Assembly: GCA_947561395.2 (NCBI GenBank)
Contig: OX387185.1
Location: 18,068,366-18,132,365, forward strand
Direction of reading: 5' to 3'
DNA length: 64,000 nucleotides
From: Buxus sempervirens
Lineage: Eukaryota; Streptophyta; Magnoliopsida; Buxales; Buxaceae
A program made the translations under genes and the position numbers. The notes beneath the pieces were generated by a model, which did no database searches, was not told the origin of the DNA, and saw nothing but the letters and a program-made list of their open reading frames with translations. Below, piece by piece: positions 46,458 to 58,999 of the stretch (positions within the stretch are counted from its first letter, which is position 1; each line of letters starts with the position of its first letter).

Positions 46458-49323
46458 AGAAATCAAGCAAGGTTGAAAGGGGCAACCAACTCCCGGACGT
46501 GGTTCTTCTTCGAGTCCACCATTTCGAGGCTAAGTTAAATTTTAATTTTTTTTTTGCACTGACCATCCCGAGCGGGATCAGTCATTTTGTAAGTGTTTTT
46601 GCATACTTTTAATTTCATGCAAACTTTTAAAAAAAATAAAAAAATAAAGAAAAAAAATTGGCAAGTGCTTGGTCGATGATGACATCACTCTGAGACCACC
46701 ACCCTTTTGGCACGACCATGATCATGGAAAGATGCCAAGTTGCTCAAAGGTGTCTTCAACTGGGTACAAGATATTGCTCCCATGAGAACCTTGACTGAGC
46801 CAATGAAAATCCTCTCCTGATCCAGACCCAAATTTTCCTTCCACACCTATCTTTACATTGGGGCAGAGCGATCCCTGAGAGCAAAGAAAGGAAAAGAAAA
46901 AAAAATAAAAAGTGCCTAAACCAGCTAAGGGTCAAGGTTGGCTTTAGCATCATGTCTTTGAGAAAGGATGAGAGGCCATCCTTCATGCATCCCGAATCAA
47001 GAATCGCTAGTTAAACACTTTGGGCTTGTTCGTGTTATTCAAATACCCGTGTTGTGTCTAGCCACCCCACACTAGGGTAGAGCCAAAAAGAATAAGAACA
47101 AAAGGAAGAAAACAATTCCCGAACTAAATTTGCATCGAATATCTAAACTAAGTTGTCACAACTTCTGCAAAATGATGAAAGGCCATCCTTGCTTTAATTT
47201 GTCAAGTCCTCAAAATAGAATCCCTAGTCAAATCAGTTTAGCTTAATTTCTTTCTTCTAACCCATTGAGTCATGAGCCCTAAATACAGTGCTTGGTATGA
47301 AAGAAGAAAAGAAAAAAAAACATGGATGTGTAAAAATGAAGCAAAAAGAAAACAGAAAGTACACTAGTGCATACCAATCAAGGTGGACACCCAAACCAAA
47401 GGAGAGAAAACGCCAAGGAAAAGGCAAAGGTTGCAAAAGACCCAAAAAGAAAATGAAAGAAAATGGAAAACGTATAGACAAGGCCCAAGCAGTCAAGGAA
47501 AAGGGCAAAGCATGACTCAACCCATTTGTAAAACTTTGAGCCATCTTCCCCTTCTTTCAGAAGTCAAGACCTCAGACTTCGTTTCGTCCTATGAGAAAGT
47601 CCTTTTTGATTGTAGAAAATGTGACATTTGAATCTATGTAGATCAGTGATGAATGAATTCAAAAGAAGAATCAGCTTCAGCGAGACACAAACCATTAACC
47701 TAAGAAACAAAAAACTTGAGACTTATATCCCATCATTTCTTAGACTTAAAACTCAGCCAATGTTTCGTCCTATTTTAAAGACCTCTCGGATCTAAAGGGC
47801 ATGGTGCATGAAAGTCAGTTTAAACCCTTAAACTGGGGCAGGAACTAACCCTGGGAAGAAAAAGAAAGGGAAAACCTTCAATTGCAAAATCTTGAAACCA
47901 CTTAAGACTGGATCAAAGTGAGAAAAATCAAAACTGGGGTTGGGAAAGCATTTCTTGAGATGATCCTCATTTTAAGCCTTTGTAAAACCTTCGAGAGCCA
48001 ATGACGGCACAAGTCAAGAAATTCATGAGAAAGTGTGTCAGGCACACTGTCTTGAAACACCTCAAGCTAATAAGGCAATTTACCATGGTCAATTGTCTTG
48101 CCTTTCCCTTTGAAGCACTTGCAAAAAGTTTCTAAAAAAAGGTTTAAAAAAAAAAGATGTTTCATTTCATTCCTGTGCACTCGTACACAAAAATAAAAAC
48201 AAAGTAAGCACAAGTGCTTACATTTTGAATTTCAGATACCTCACTACTATCCTGAGAAATTTTCAGGCCCATGCGAGGCGGGAAATCAAATAGTTTTGAT
48301 ACTGAAAAAAAAAAACAAAAAAAAGGAGCAAACAGGCAAAGGGAAAGAGAAGCAAACAAGGGGAATCTGCCACAAAGAAGATGAGTACACTCAAAAGGAC
48401 ACACAAGCTTCTCATCCAGACCCCACCAGAGAATGCCGAAAAGAAAGCAAGAGAGGCGACACCTTCCTCTACAAATCCCCAGTGGAGTTTCCTCATCAAG
48501 AGGAAGTGTTACCCAATAGAAGAAGAGCACCAATTGAAGGGAGAGACATTGTCAGAACATGAGAACCTCAGATAGATGAAAGAACGGCGCCATTCTACAT
48601 AGAGACACACTAGGCGAAACAGAATGACAGATGAGAAGGATCTCATAAAATTCCCAAAGGAATTTTCCTTCAAAAGGGAGTCTTACAAATCCCAGTGGAG
48701 AATCATCAAGGACAATAAAGCTCAGGCAGGCTCAAGAACAAGAGGAGAAGTCGTGTTTTGAAGATTTAAAGGGCAGAGAAGACCCTCATGTAATTTTTAT
48801 TTTCCCACTTTTGTATCATAGGATTTGAACCAGGATTCGGATTTCCTCGGTGTGCTGGGCAGCAGTGACTATTAGCCAAATAGAGTTAAGGGGTAGTGCA
48901 CCTATATGGGGGATAAAGAACTTCAAACTTAAAAAAGAAAGAAAGTAATAATAATAAAAAATAAAATAAAAAGTGAATAAGTCTGAAAAAATAAAATAAG
49001 AAGTCAAAAGTCAATGGAACAAACAAGAAGAAGAGAGCATTGTTGAAGCACTTTTGCATCAACGCTGAAACAAGTCGGTGAGTCTAAGTCTAACTCTTCA
49101 TTTTCAACTTAAACTAAAAAAGGGGGAACAATTCCAAACACCCAATGGCAAGGAAATTCCCCAGAACTCGGAAGTGAGCCAAAGCAACGCAGAGCTTGCA
49201 CCGGTGCTTCCGCATCTTTGAAAACATTAAAGGACTTGACTCACCGGTTATGTCGACAGAAATGCAAAGTGCAAAAATAGGATACTTTTTATTCTTTGTC
49301 ATTCATCACCTTGGTGACTCTGA
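46458..49323 (+). other. 3' non-coding region of element C
   Basis: No pol sequence. Contains modules shared with A, B and D: GGTCGATGATGACATCACTCTGAGACC near 46670, RAGGCCATCCTT near 46974 and 47180, TTTCGTCCTAT near 47583 and 47762, GCCACCCCACAC near 47060. Gag-to-LTR distance is 2.9 kb. The modules suggest cis-acting RNA or DNA functions kept after loss of pol. Confidence 0.65.
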
Positions 49324-49337
49324 CAAAGAGGGGCAGC
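49324..49337 (+). other. Polypurine tract of element C
   Basis: CAAAGAGGGGCAGC directly before TGTCAACACCCC of the 3' LTR. Confidence 0.85.
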
Positions 49338-52201
49338 TGTCAACACCCCATTTTTGCACCATAAAATTGTCCAAAAAGCATATCTTAAACTGGCATATAT
49401 GTGGGCACGTAAATCAAGGTTTTTTTTTTATAATGGACCCGTCTTTTTGAAATAACAAGCCCATAATAAAGAGAATTCTAAGCCAATTCCGATGCACCAA
49501 ACCGTGCTCAAATCGGATCTCAAACAGCTAAGTTATGAATAAAAGAAATAAAGGGTAGTTTAGGGATTTTTACAAAACTGAAATTGGATGCCACATGGTA
49601 GCCAAGTGTGCGCCATGGTGGCTGCCATGTAACCAATGAAAAATTAAAATTTTGTGGGGTTGTTTTAGTAAATAAGTAAATTTCCTAATGGGGTTTCTTA
49701 TGCAAATAAATAACAAAGTTAATAAAAGTTTTAAGATTAAAAAAATAATAATAATAAAAATAAACAAAGAGAAATGAGTTGGATGAATTGGTCCAACTCA
49801 TATTCTCTTGAGATATTCAGACAAAGCTTAAAACAATTATATAAGCCTAATAAAAATGTGGGACAAAATGGACTTTGACCAAACCTAATTAAGTGAGAGT
49901 GTTTAAGAGAGGAAGAGGAAGAGTTAAGGGTTTAAGAGAGGAAGAGGAAGGGTTAGTTGTTTAAGAGAGGAAGAAGAGAAGTTAAGGAAATGAGAGGTTT
50001 AGGAGAGGAAGAGGAAATGTTAGGAGTTAAGAATTTGAAGGGGTGGGAATTCTCTATAAAAGGGCTTGAAGTTGAGAGCAAAAGAGGAGAAGAAAAAAAA
50101 GAAGAGAGTTCTAAAAAAAAAAAGAAGCAAAGAGGGAAGTGAGAAAAAGGAGGAAAAAGTTTGTGCAAGAGGAAAGAGGGAACATCTAGAGTTGAGCTCA
50201 TTAGCTTCCAGGAAATCAATCTTATACCAGGTTTTTTTTCTCTATTTTTGTATGTTTATTTTTAATCAAGTATTTTTATGTTGTTGGATTGTGAAATAAT
50301 ATAAAACATGTCACTGTTATGTTATGGCCAAATTATTATTATTATTATTTTTTCTCTTTCTTAGTGTTGTTCAATTGTCACATAAAAAAATGATATATCA
50401 ATATTATGGCCAGATTTATTTTTAGTGTTGTTTAATTATCAAATAGATTAAAGAAAATGATATGATAGTCACTTTTTTTTTATGGCCGTAGCATGCATGT
50501 ATCCTAGGTTCTAAATTCGAATCACTGTTATGGCCAAGACATAATAGTGGTTCTTGGTTAGAATCTCTGAGTTTTTTTTGTGTTGAATTGTTAATGAATG
50601 GAATGATAACCATGCCTATTGATTTTTTTTTCTTTTTGTAAAACATGATCATTTGATGCATGGCCGAACCTATTTAATTTTTGTAATAGAGGAGGCGTTA
50701 GGTCATGGTTGATTTCATTTGGCATTTACTCATTCTCATGTTGCTCAAGTTAAAGTGTTTAAATAAAAGAAACAATAGCTAAAATGTAGAATTGAAAGGA
50801 GAATTGGTCATGCTGTTGGAAGGCCGAACCATTTAAAAAAAAAACAAGTTGTTCTTAAAGTTCATTGAGTGAAGAAAAACAGTTAAAAAAAACAGCTTTA
50901 AGATCATTCATTTCGGTTGTTCTTTATGTTGTAGAATTGAAGGAGAATTGTTTCAATAGCATCATTGGATGCTGTTGAGAGGCCGAACTTAGTAAAAAAA
51001 AAAAAACAATAGCCGCAGGCGGCTGTTCTCAAAATTTTTTTCTTTACTTTCCTTTGAGAATTGGGGGGAATAAAGAGTGGTTAGAGTGAAATAAGAAAGA
51101 GGGATTGAAAGATGGGGAAGTCAAATGAAAAAAATTTCTGTTGAACGATTGTATTTGGGGGTGGAGTTTTGAGAATTTGATAAACATTTGGCCTAATTTG
51201 CTATTCTACAAAATGAAAGGATTGAAAAATAACTTATTGTATTTTATGTTTTAGTCCTTCTTTAAAATCTTTTTTTTAAGAACCTTTAGTTTTCATTTAT
51301 TATTTCTTTATTTCTTTCATGTTATTTCTTTAACTTTTTTTTTTCTCTCTCAATTTCTTTTTAGATAACATGCGTAACTAACATGTTTAATTTTTCTTAA
51401 TTTCTTAATTAATTTTTAGATAATATGCTTAATTAACATACTTAATAATCAGATTTTTTATTCTTTTCTTAATTTCTTAGATAATATTCTTAACTAACAT
51501 ATTTATTTTCCTTAATTATTTTTAGACATTTGTCACTTTTATAACAACTTTTTTTTCTCCAAATCCTTATAAATAAGAACAATATATATATATGAAGGCC
51601 TAAGAAATTATCATAAAAGAAAAGAAAGAAAGAATAAGAAAAAGCATAAGGAAAGCAATAAAAAAAATATGATTGAGTTTTATTTAATACATGCATTGTG
51701 TAAATAAATTAGCATAAAAAAAGGAAAAAAATATAAGAAAAGAGAAAAAAAAACATAAAATAAAAGATTAAATGATGTGGCTAAGGATTGTATTTTTTTT
51801 AGTTGACCGTAGGTTTACTCATTTTGAATTTTTTTTCCGTCATTAGAATATCTTAATAAACCTTCCTATTTTGCTTCATATATAATGCAACCTTCATTCC
51901 TACAATATTTGTACACATGTGATCATAAAAATATATATATATATATATATAAAAGATAAAGGATAAAAAAATTAAATAATAATAAATCAACCCAAATACG
52001 ATCCAACTGATTTAAGGGAACCCATTTCGGTGGGGCAACCCAGGGTGTTCAAGGACTTCCCTGGGTTGTAATCGGGTCATTTATCCGGAATCACTGGTTC
52101 AGACCGAAAATGAACAAGGTGTCTACCTGCACCATTTCAGGTAGTGGCGACTCCATAAAAAGATTGTAACACGCTTTCTCCGCGCGCCCGAGGTGCGCAC
52201 A
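49338..52201 (+). repeat. 3' LTR of element C
   Basis: 2864 bp against 3049 bp for the reassembled 5' LTR. Most of the difference is one 170-190-bp unit between copies of the GTGGCTGT-TGG-ACAGCCAC hairpin (present twice at 3499-3690, collapsed near 51010-51030). TATAAAAG at 50055-50062. A TA dinucleotide run lies at 51931-51950. Contains the empty target site of element B near 51806. Confidence 0.93.
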
Positions 52202-53563
52202 CTAAGAACCGAAGTGCAGCTAGTCATGATGGATCTAAACCAAGAAGTGGCCATGAGACATGCCATGGGGATTCAAATTCCAGAAATCCAGCAGGGGCAA
52301 CTACCCCAGCCAGCAGTCACGGCAGCTCATCCGCCATCACAAGACACCCCATTCCCATACCCGGCGGCAATCCCCACCCACCCTCCACAACCAGAACCAT
52401 TTGTACCTGTCCAACTGGGGCAGGATAAGGAAAACTGGTACAGGGCCCAAGAGGGACAGTTTGAGGAAAAAGTGGCAGCTATCAAGGCAGCAGTGGAGGA
52501 AAGTAAGACAGAGATGGCTGCAATAAAGGAAGACAATAAGGCCTAAATGGCTGCAATAAAAGAAGATATTTTGAAGCAACTCCAGCCCAACTCAGTGCAG
52601 GAGGAAACCACTTTAGAGAGTCTGTGTCGCTTCCCAGACATCCATCTGCCAGCAAAGTTTCGATGTGCCGAATTGCATAAATTTGATGGCACTGGCTATC
52701 CTTTGATACACTTACAATCGTATCTTGGCGACATGTGTCAATATGTAAAGGACGAAAAGATTATGGTTCAGTTCTTCCAGAGATTGCTAATTGGGACATC
52801 ATACTCTTGGTTCCTAAGTCTGGACAAGCAAAAGGTTAAGACATGGAACGACCTCGCCGCCGTATTCATCCAACAGTACTGTTTGAATAGTCCAACGGTT
52901 CAAACCCGGGCAGAATTACAGAGGTTGTCAAAAGGAAATAGCGAGTCTGTAAGAGACTACGCTAAAAGATGGATAAAACTAGCAAATGTGGTGCAACCCC
53001 CTCTCCTCAAACAAAAACAGACTTCTTTGTTCATCTCATCACTGGGACAACCATACTTTACGATGCTGTTGGGACAATGTGCTACAAATTTCACCGATCT
53101 AATGATAACGGCAGAAAGGATTGAAGATGCGATTAGGGTGGGAAAAGTAGGAGCTTCCATGACAGGATTCTCCCAAGGAAGAAAAGAAGACATAAGATAT
53201 GAGGGAACGGTCAACCATGTCTGATCTGCTAAGCGCAAGAGAGGAAGCGATTACCCCTATGCAAGTGTCATCCCGGCTCAGTATAAGGAGTCTTTGACCA
53301 AGGAAGAAAGAAAGAACCGTGTGTTTACACATCTCCCATATACCCTAACAGAATTGTTGCCCACCTTGTTGCAAGAAAGTCACCTGAAACAGGTTCCACC
53401 AAATCCGAAGGCACTAGCAAGTAGGTGGTATGACCCATCCAAGACATGTGGTTACCATAGGGGAGCACCAGGGCATGATACCGATGAATGTTGGAGCCTT
53501 CACCATGTAGTCCAAGACCTTCTTGAAGCTGGGGAATTCAAAATTGATCCTCCATCAGATTGA
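52202..53563 (+). pseudogene. gag: Gag of element D, 5' end cut off by element C
   Basis: The frame enters from the CTAAG target site and ends at TGA 53561-53563, with internal TAA 52544-52546 and TGA 53222-53224. Same order as C: coiled AAIKED repeats, capsid core (KFRCAELHKFDGTGYPLIHL; SVRDYAKRWIKLANVVQPPLL), PYTLTELLPTLLQ, knuckle CGYHRGAPGHDTDEC. It ends soon after the knuckle. The TGA may have been CGA (a CG site). The 5' part should lie left of 1810 but is not clearly recognisable. Confidence 0.83.
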
Positions 53564-53699
53564 ATAAAAAAGGGGAAAAGAAAAGAAAAATGAAGGAAAA
53601 AAAAGAAAAGAAAAGAAAAAAAAAGAAAAGAAAAAGAAAGATTAAAAAAAAAAAGAAAAAAAGAAAAAAAAGGGAAAAAAGAAAAAAGAATCATCACCT
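53564..53699 (+). repeat. A/G-rich low-complexity tract
   Basis: About 130 nt of GAAAA and GAAAAA units. It separates two gag-related segments. Confidence 0.85.
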
Positions 53700-54157
53700 T
53701 TTCCATGCATTTTATCGTGTATTCTACTTTCTAATGTTTACCTCTCTTAGCAGGGACCCGGTCAACAATCAACATGGAAAGTACTTCTGGGACAAGTCCG
53801 GCCGTGTTCCAGATAATGGACATTTTCCGTACTTTGTTGCAAGTGCTACAGGACAAAGAAGAATGATGGAACAAATGCTGGAAAGCACTGAGGGAAGAAA
53901 ATTTTGAGCTGCGATCTTGAGTAAGGGATCTGGAGAGAGAGGTTGAAAGCTTGAAGACAGAGATATCCTAGAGCAACCAGGAAGTGAGCCTCCTACCCGC
54001 CTTAGCAGATGATCAAGAGCAGAGAGGGAAAGGAAAAACTGTAGTAACGGATGGTCCCCAACTTGTGAAGAAGCCAAGCGTCCACCACGACTAAGGGAAG
54101 CATGACAGATAGATAAATCATCCGAAGGGTCCCCTAAGGAGAACGAAGGAATAAATA
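53700..54157 (+). pseudogene. Decayed coiled-coil remnant in element D
   Basis: An ATG at 53774 starts MESTSGTSPAVFQIMDIF..., then the frame breaks; later pieces read EENFELRS and VRDLEREVESLKTEIS, a coiled coil. It could be the N-terminus of a second gag or the tail of a PMD-like ORF. Several stops; not functional. Confidence 0.45.
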
Positions 54158-54457
54158 ATGGCCAGAATAAGGAGGGTTTTTACCCTCCTACCATATGTAC
54201 CGGCAGAATTACTACCAGCACTGTTGAAAGAGAGGTATGTGCAGATTAAGCCCCCGAACCCCCGGATTATTCAATCCAGAAGCTACAATGCTGTAGAACA
54301 ATGCGAGTACCATTCTAGTGCTCCAGGGCATCACACAAACCAGTGTTGGGATCTGCGGCATGATATCCAAGATCTAATTGATCAAGGATTCTTGAAGGAA
54401 GTGCTCAAAAAACCAGGATCTGCCAAAGGACAAGACATCTCTGACAAGTTAGCATAG
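54158..54457 (+). pseudogene. gag: Second gag C-terminal segment in element D
   Basis: ARIRRVFTLLPYVPAELLPALLKERYVQ, then knuckle CEYHSSAPGHHTNQC and WDLRHDIQDLIDQ. It repeats the part already present at 53294-53563 but is closer to C and B than to that copy. So D has two knuckle regions 0.8 kb apart, from recombination between elements or a partial duplication. Confidence 0.75.
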
Positions 54458-55187
54458 ATCTAGGTGTCTGAATCAACCATCTTCCCGTAGGAGAAAGTAG
54501 ATGATGTAGGAAAGAAGGACGAGGGGAACATCTCAAGGCTTCCTCCCATGGCATGCAATTAAGTTTCAAGAATGCCGATTTGTATTGGCCACCCCTGGCA
54601 CAGTTTGCTATTCTATTTTGTTTATACTTTCCTTCCTTTTAAATTCAGAACCTGATAGCTTGCTTCTTTTTGGAAACAATAAAGTCTTTTGGGAAATCAC
54701 TAGATTGTTGAGCCACATCAAGGCAAGATTCTGATCTTGGGACAAACCTGAACAATCAAATTTGACAAATGAAATGTGCCAAACGGCACCAATTGTGTGG
54801 GTCTCAACATAGCCAAGGGATCCCCCGCTAGCACCACATTTGAACCCTACCTTGACAAACACAGGGGCAAGCTCTGATATGAGAAAAGAAAAAAGAAGGG
54901 GCAAGGTGCCCATACCAGTCCAAGGTCACTGACATGATCCAGGATCAATGATCCCGATGAAATGATAAGAGGCCATTTTTGGCTGAAATGCTTCAAATAA
55001 ATTCCGCTAGTCAAACGTGATTGAGATTGATCGTTTCATTTCTAACCCATGTTATGTTTAGCCACCCCAAATTGGGGCAAAGTCAAAGAAAAAAATAGAG
55101 AAAAGAAAATGAATAAAGATGAAAATGGTTCTTGAGCCAGTTAATTGTGCAAAGATAAGTGTTAGATTTCTGTGAAGGGATGAAAGG
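54458..55187 (+). other. 3' non-coding region of element D (start)
   Basis: Shares the family modules: AAGAGGCCATTTTTGG near 54970, CTAACCCATG...TAGCCACCCCAAATTGGGGCAAAGTC near 55042-55085. It is cut at 55188 by LTR E. Confidence 0.65.
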
Positions 55188-55346
55188 TGCAACGCCCCAG
55201 ATCCGGGTTACGTGAAATAACCATAACTCGTATCTGAAGGTTAACTATAATTCATAGGATCTAATTAGAGTATAAGAAACATGAAATTTATGATTAATAA
55301 AATCCAAATACATGATATCAAAATTTCACTAATCCCAATCACCATC

Positions 55347-58300
55347 TGTAACGCCCCGAATCCGGGTCTCTTTTTTTTCTCATTTTGACTCGGATCAAGG
55401 CATTAACTTGTGGTACATTACAATCAGTTCAAATATAAGGAAATAAAGAACTAAGATTTATCAGAGTACTAGGAAGCTTAAATCATTTATTAGAAGCTGA
55501 GTCATCCGATTACATTAACTAATCAAATGAAAGGCAACTACAAATTTAACTAACTCTTAATATCCTACAAAATCATCTATTACGATTCCACTAAAATAAA
55601 TACAGCTATATGAAATCACCCTACTCTTTTCATATGGAATTTCTAGACTTCAACCCACTATCTGTCTAACCCGTGGCGTCCTCTCCAAGATAACCTGAAA
55701 AGTAGGATATGAAGTAGGGGTGAGATACAACTATCTCAGTAGGTAACACATGCATGAGGAAACAGTTTATACATATAGAAAATAACAGTGGTTTCATGCT
55801 CGGTAAAATAGACGACTAATTACGGTCAATAAGATAAATGAATAATCTCAATATAAAACAAAAATTTACTCAGTGCCCGAAATAAAATAAGTTAATCCTG
55901 TGCATTTCCGTTCAATTTAAAGGACAATGTATTATATTTCACATTCCCATGGTTTCTGGTTTATTTTCTTTAGTGTCTTCTTAAGAGCAGTTCCACATTT
56001 TATTCGTGATTCCATAATATTCCATTTTAACAGTTCTCATTAAATCATAGCAATTCTATTCAGTTATGACATTTCAATATTTCCTTTTTAAATAAACAAT
56101 CCATCATCCTGAGAATCAATCATCATATCAGTAATAAAAGCCAACCTTCAAGTAGTAGCCTATCTCTACCATAGAACGCAAACACGTAGTATCCACACAA
56201 GCTCCGTAGGAGAATGCACATCTCTAAGACTACAGGTACCCCCTGCAGGAGACAGCATAACTCTACCGCAGGATGTGAACACCTAGCATCTACCTCTACC
56301 GTAGGAGATAGCTTCCTCACCTTCCAGTGGTAACTCACACACCCATCCTCCATGTGGGATGCAATCACGCATAATCACATCTCCCCCACATGAGGTATCT
56401 CTCCTATAGGATGCAATCCATCGGAAATACATCTGCCCCACAGGAGGTAATGAATCTCTCCCGCAGGAGGTAATGTCTCCGCCACCAAGCGGGTATCTCC
56501 GCCACCAAGCGGGTTATCTCTGCCACCAAGCAGGTTAGGGTCTCCGTCACCAAGCAGGTTAGGGTCTCCGCCACCAAGCGGGTATCTCTGCCATCAAGCA
56601 GGTTAGGGTCTCCGCCACCAAGCGGGTTAGGGTCTCCGCCACCAAGCGGGTATCTCTGCCACCAAGCAGGTTAGGGTCTCCGCCACCAAGCGGGTTAGGG
56701 TCTCCACCACCAAGCGGGTATCTCTGCCACCAAGCAGGTTAGGGTCTCCGCCACCAAGCGGGTATCTCTGCCACCAAGCAGGTTAGGGTCTCCGTCACCA
56801 AACGGGTATCTCCGCCACCAAGCGGGTTATTAATAAAGCTGGCCACCAAGCCATCACACAGATAATTCTCAATTCCATTATTATTTATAACATATTAGGT
56901 TCATGTTCAAAGTTCGGTTCTAAACAGTTCCCCAGTTTATTAATCATAATATTTTGTTCAGTATATAAAAATATCTTCAGCATGATAACCCAATTTAGTG
57001 TCAGGTAGATATTTACTTAAGTAAGAAATTTGATGCATAACACGTACGCTAGAGTGCGGTTCTAATCATGTATTAATTACATTAATACTCAATTGTTTAA
57101 TAGTATAGGTGAGTGGTTTTTAAGGTAATAGAATTTAATTAAGATTCGGTTATAATATAAAAATTATTCAAGTTTGGATACAGTGGGAGGAATTCACGTA
57201 CATAGCATGATTTTAATTTGGTTTGTGTTTTTCAAGTTATTAAGGTTTAGTCATGGTCAAAAGAGACAAATAGAAGTATTTAGGTTTTAGTTTAAGTCAA
57301 ATAAAGTAAAAAGGGAGTTATTACAAATGAGTGTTATTGACTAAATTTTAATAAAAGTTATTAAACATTAGGCTTGTAATGATTGCAACCATAAAATTGT
57401 GTTTTACAACGACCGCCTAGGATCACTAGGGTAACGAGTCTGGCGGTCTTCAGCGGTAGTGCTTTTCGGAAACGCGTGATTTATTTAAATAAAACGAGCG
57501 CTGAGTGACCGTCACTTAGCGATCTTGGGCGCTCAAAATTTCTTAACTAACGCCGAACATCGCCCAGGAGCGCTGAGCGCAGGCGAGCTCGGCGCTCTAA
57601 CCAAAACGACGAACCGAGTTTCTAAACATCAAATTTTTGTGTTCTAATCGCTTCTAAACTTCATATAAATTAATATAAATCAATATACACACATTTACAA
57701 CATAGGAGATCATGCAATCGAATCGAATAACCTCATAAACACAAAAATCGTTAAAACGAAGTGCCACCTACCTCCGTCCGCTCAAATCCTTTCTTCTTCC
57801 AACCAGAGACTTCCTCTCCTCTTCACAGGCAAGAGACGTTCCAGGAATGGTGAGGAACCAGAGATATGCCCTCTTCCTCCTTCTTCTCGGTCTCCCTTTC
57901 TCTCTCTCGTTCTTCTTCTCTTCCGCCGCTGCCTTCAACTTCAACGCACAAGACATCCTACGAATACAACTAAAACTATTCAACCCTATTTTATTCTTCC
58001 CTGATCCCACGCATCTCCCTAGGATCAGGTTCCATACTCATCCACCCGTTAGACTTAATAAGGACCGTTAATCCATACTTAACTCGATATCTCGCGATCC
58101 AACGGTCAGATCTGCGTCAAACTCCAGATCTCCCCTATCAGTGTGATCATCTATAATTATAATTAATATCCTTCAATAAAATTCTCATCTCCTCGACTTC
58201 AGGCTTCAAATCAAACATAATTACCAATATGCCATTATTCCAATTACTAAGCTTTAAATATCATTGTTAATAGACAATCTAAACCCCAATTTAAATCTAT

Positions 58301-58606
58301 TAGTATTTCTCAAGTCTAATAACAAATTTTAATTAATGTATTTAATTATTTTACCGATAATTAATGTGAATTGACCGAAATACCCTTCTCTCAATATTTT
58401 CACATCTACCCATTCAATTTCTTCCGAAATTTCCAAGTTTATTCTCTTTGTCATTATTAGTCCGTTATACATCCCGAATGAATTATAAGTACCGCAAATC
58501 ATTCCTTTATATTAAATCCCCAATTTATTTTGACAAATTCATTGACACTCCAAATATTCGTATTAAATTTTTATTTATTTATTTAGTGAAAATTCGGGGT
58601 TTTACA
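55347..58606 (-). repeat. Solo LTR F, chromovirus type
   Basis: 3260 bp, TG...CA, TSD CCATC at 55342-55346 and 58607-58611. There is no internal region, so it is a solo LTR from recombination between two LTRs. Palindrome TGAGATACAACTATCTCA at 55721-55738. Contains the minisatellite at 56462-56833. Tekay/Del-type elements have LTRs of this length. Confidence 0.9.
56462..56833. repeat. Minisatellite in solo LTR F
   Basis: About 17 copies of a 16-nt core TCTCCGCCACCAAGCG with GGT or GGTTAGGG linkers (period about 18 or 23). Upstream at 56150-56460 are diverged relatives (CCGCAGGAGGTA, CCACAGGAGGTAA). Confidence 0.88.
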
Positions 58607-58999
58607 CCATCCAATATTTAAGTAAAAGAATCCATGAAGTACAACTCACAATATCCAAAATGTAATCCAAACAACTAAAATAAAATCTCTACTCCACGTA
58701 GAAATCCTCCTCACAATACTCCGGATAGTCTGCCGGAATATCAGTCCCCACTGTATCGTCCTCACAGAGATCTGAAATCAAAACAAAACAGTGAGATACG
58801 ACTATCTCAGCATGTAGCAATGCATGCACAAAATACAGTTATAACAGTTCCAAAACATGCATAGGTTATAAACGGTAAAGTTTACGGTTAACCTCGGTTA
58901 ATCCGTCTAATCTCGGAAAACATCGTCATTCACAAACCTTGTCAAAATCAGATTCGGAAAACATTATATATTGGGACTCGTGAAGTTTGTCTATTTTGT

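Larger units (their letters stand above)
1815..52201 (+). mobile_element. Element C: gag-only Tat-type LTR retrotransposon, host of nested element B
   Basis: TSD CTAAG at 1810-1814 and 52202-52206. The 5' LTR is split by element B (1815-4473 and 40283-40672); the 3' LTR is 49338-52201. PBS follows the 5' LTR at 40676 and the PPT AAAGAGGGGCAGC precedes the 3' LTR. Internal order: leader, PMD/DUF7745-like ORF in sense, tandem repeats, gag with four amber stops, about 2.9 kb of non-coding 3' region. No protease, RT or integrase sequence is present, so C depended on another element for replication. Net size without B is about 14.6 kb. Confidence 0.9.
55188..58999 (-). repeat. LTR E, chromovirus type, interrupted by solo LTR F
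   Basis: Starts TGCAACGCCCCAGATCCGGG, like the starts of F (TGTAACGCCCCGAATCCGGG) and G (TGTAACGCCTCGGATCCG). Interrupted at 55342-55346 by F, resumes at 58607, and is cut at 59000 by G. The 18-nt palindrome TGAGATACGACTATCTCA lies at 58792-58809. Orientation inferred from that motif; the far end is outside or beyond G. Confidence 0.65.

Noticed and set aside
53560..53907. Lys-rich open frame
   Set aside because: Translation of an A/G low-complexity tract.
57847..58071. Open frame with a signal-peptide-like start (MVRNQRYALFLLLLG)
   Set aside because: Lies inside solo LTR F, short, no homology I recognise; a T/C-rich stretch gives Leu/Phe runs by chance.
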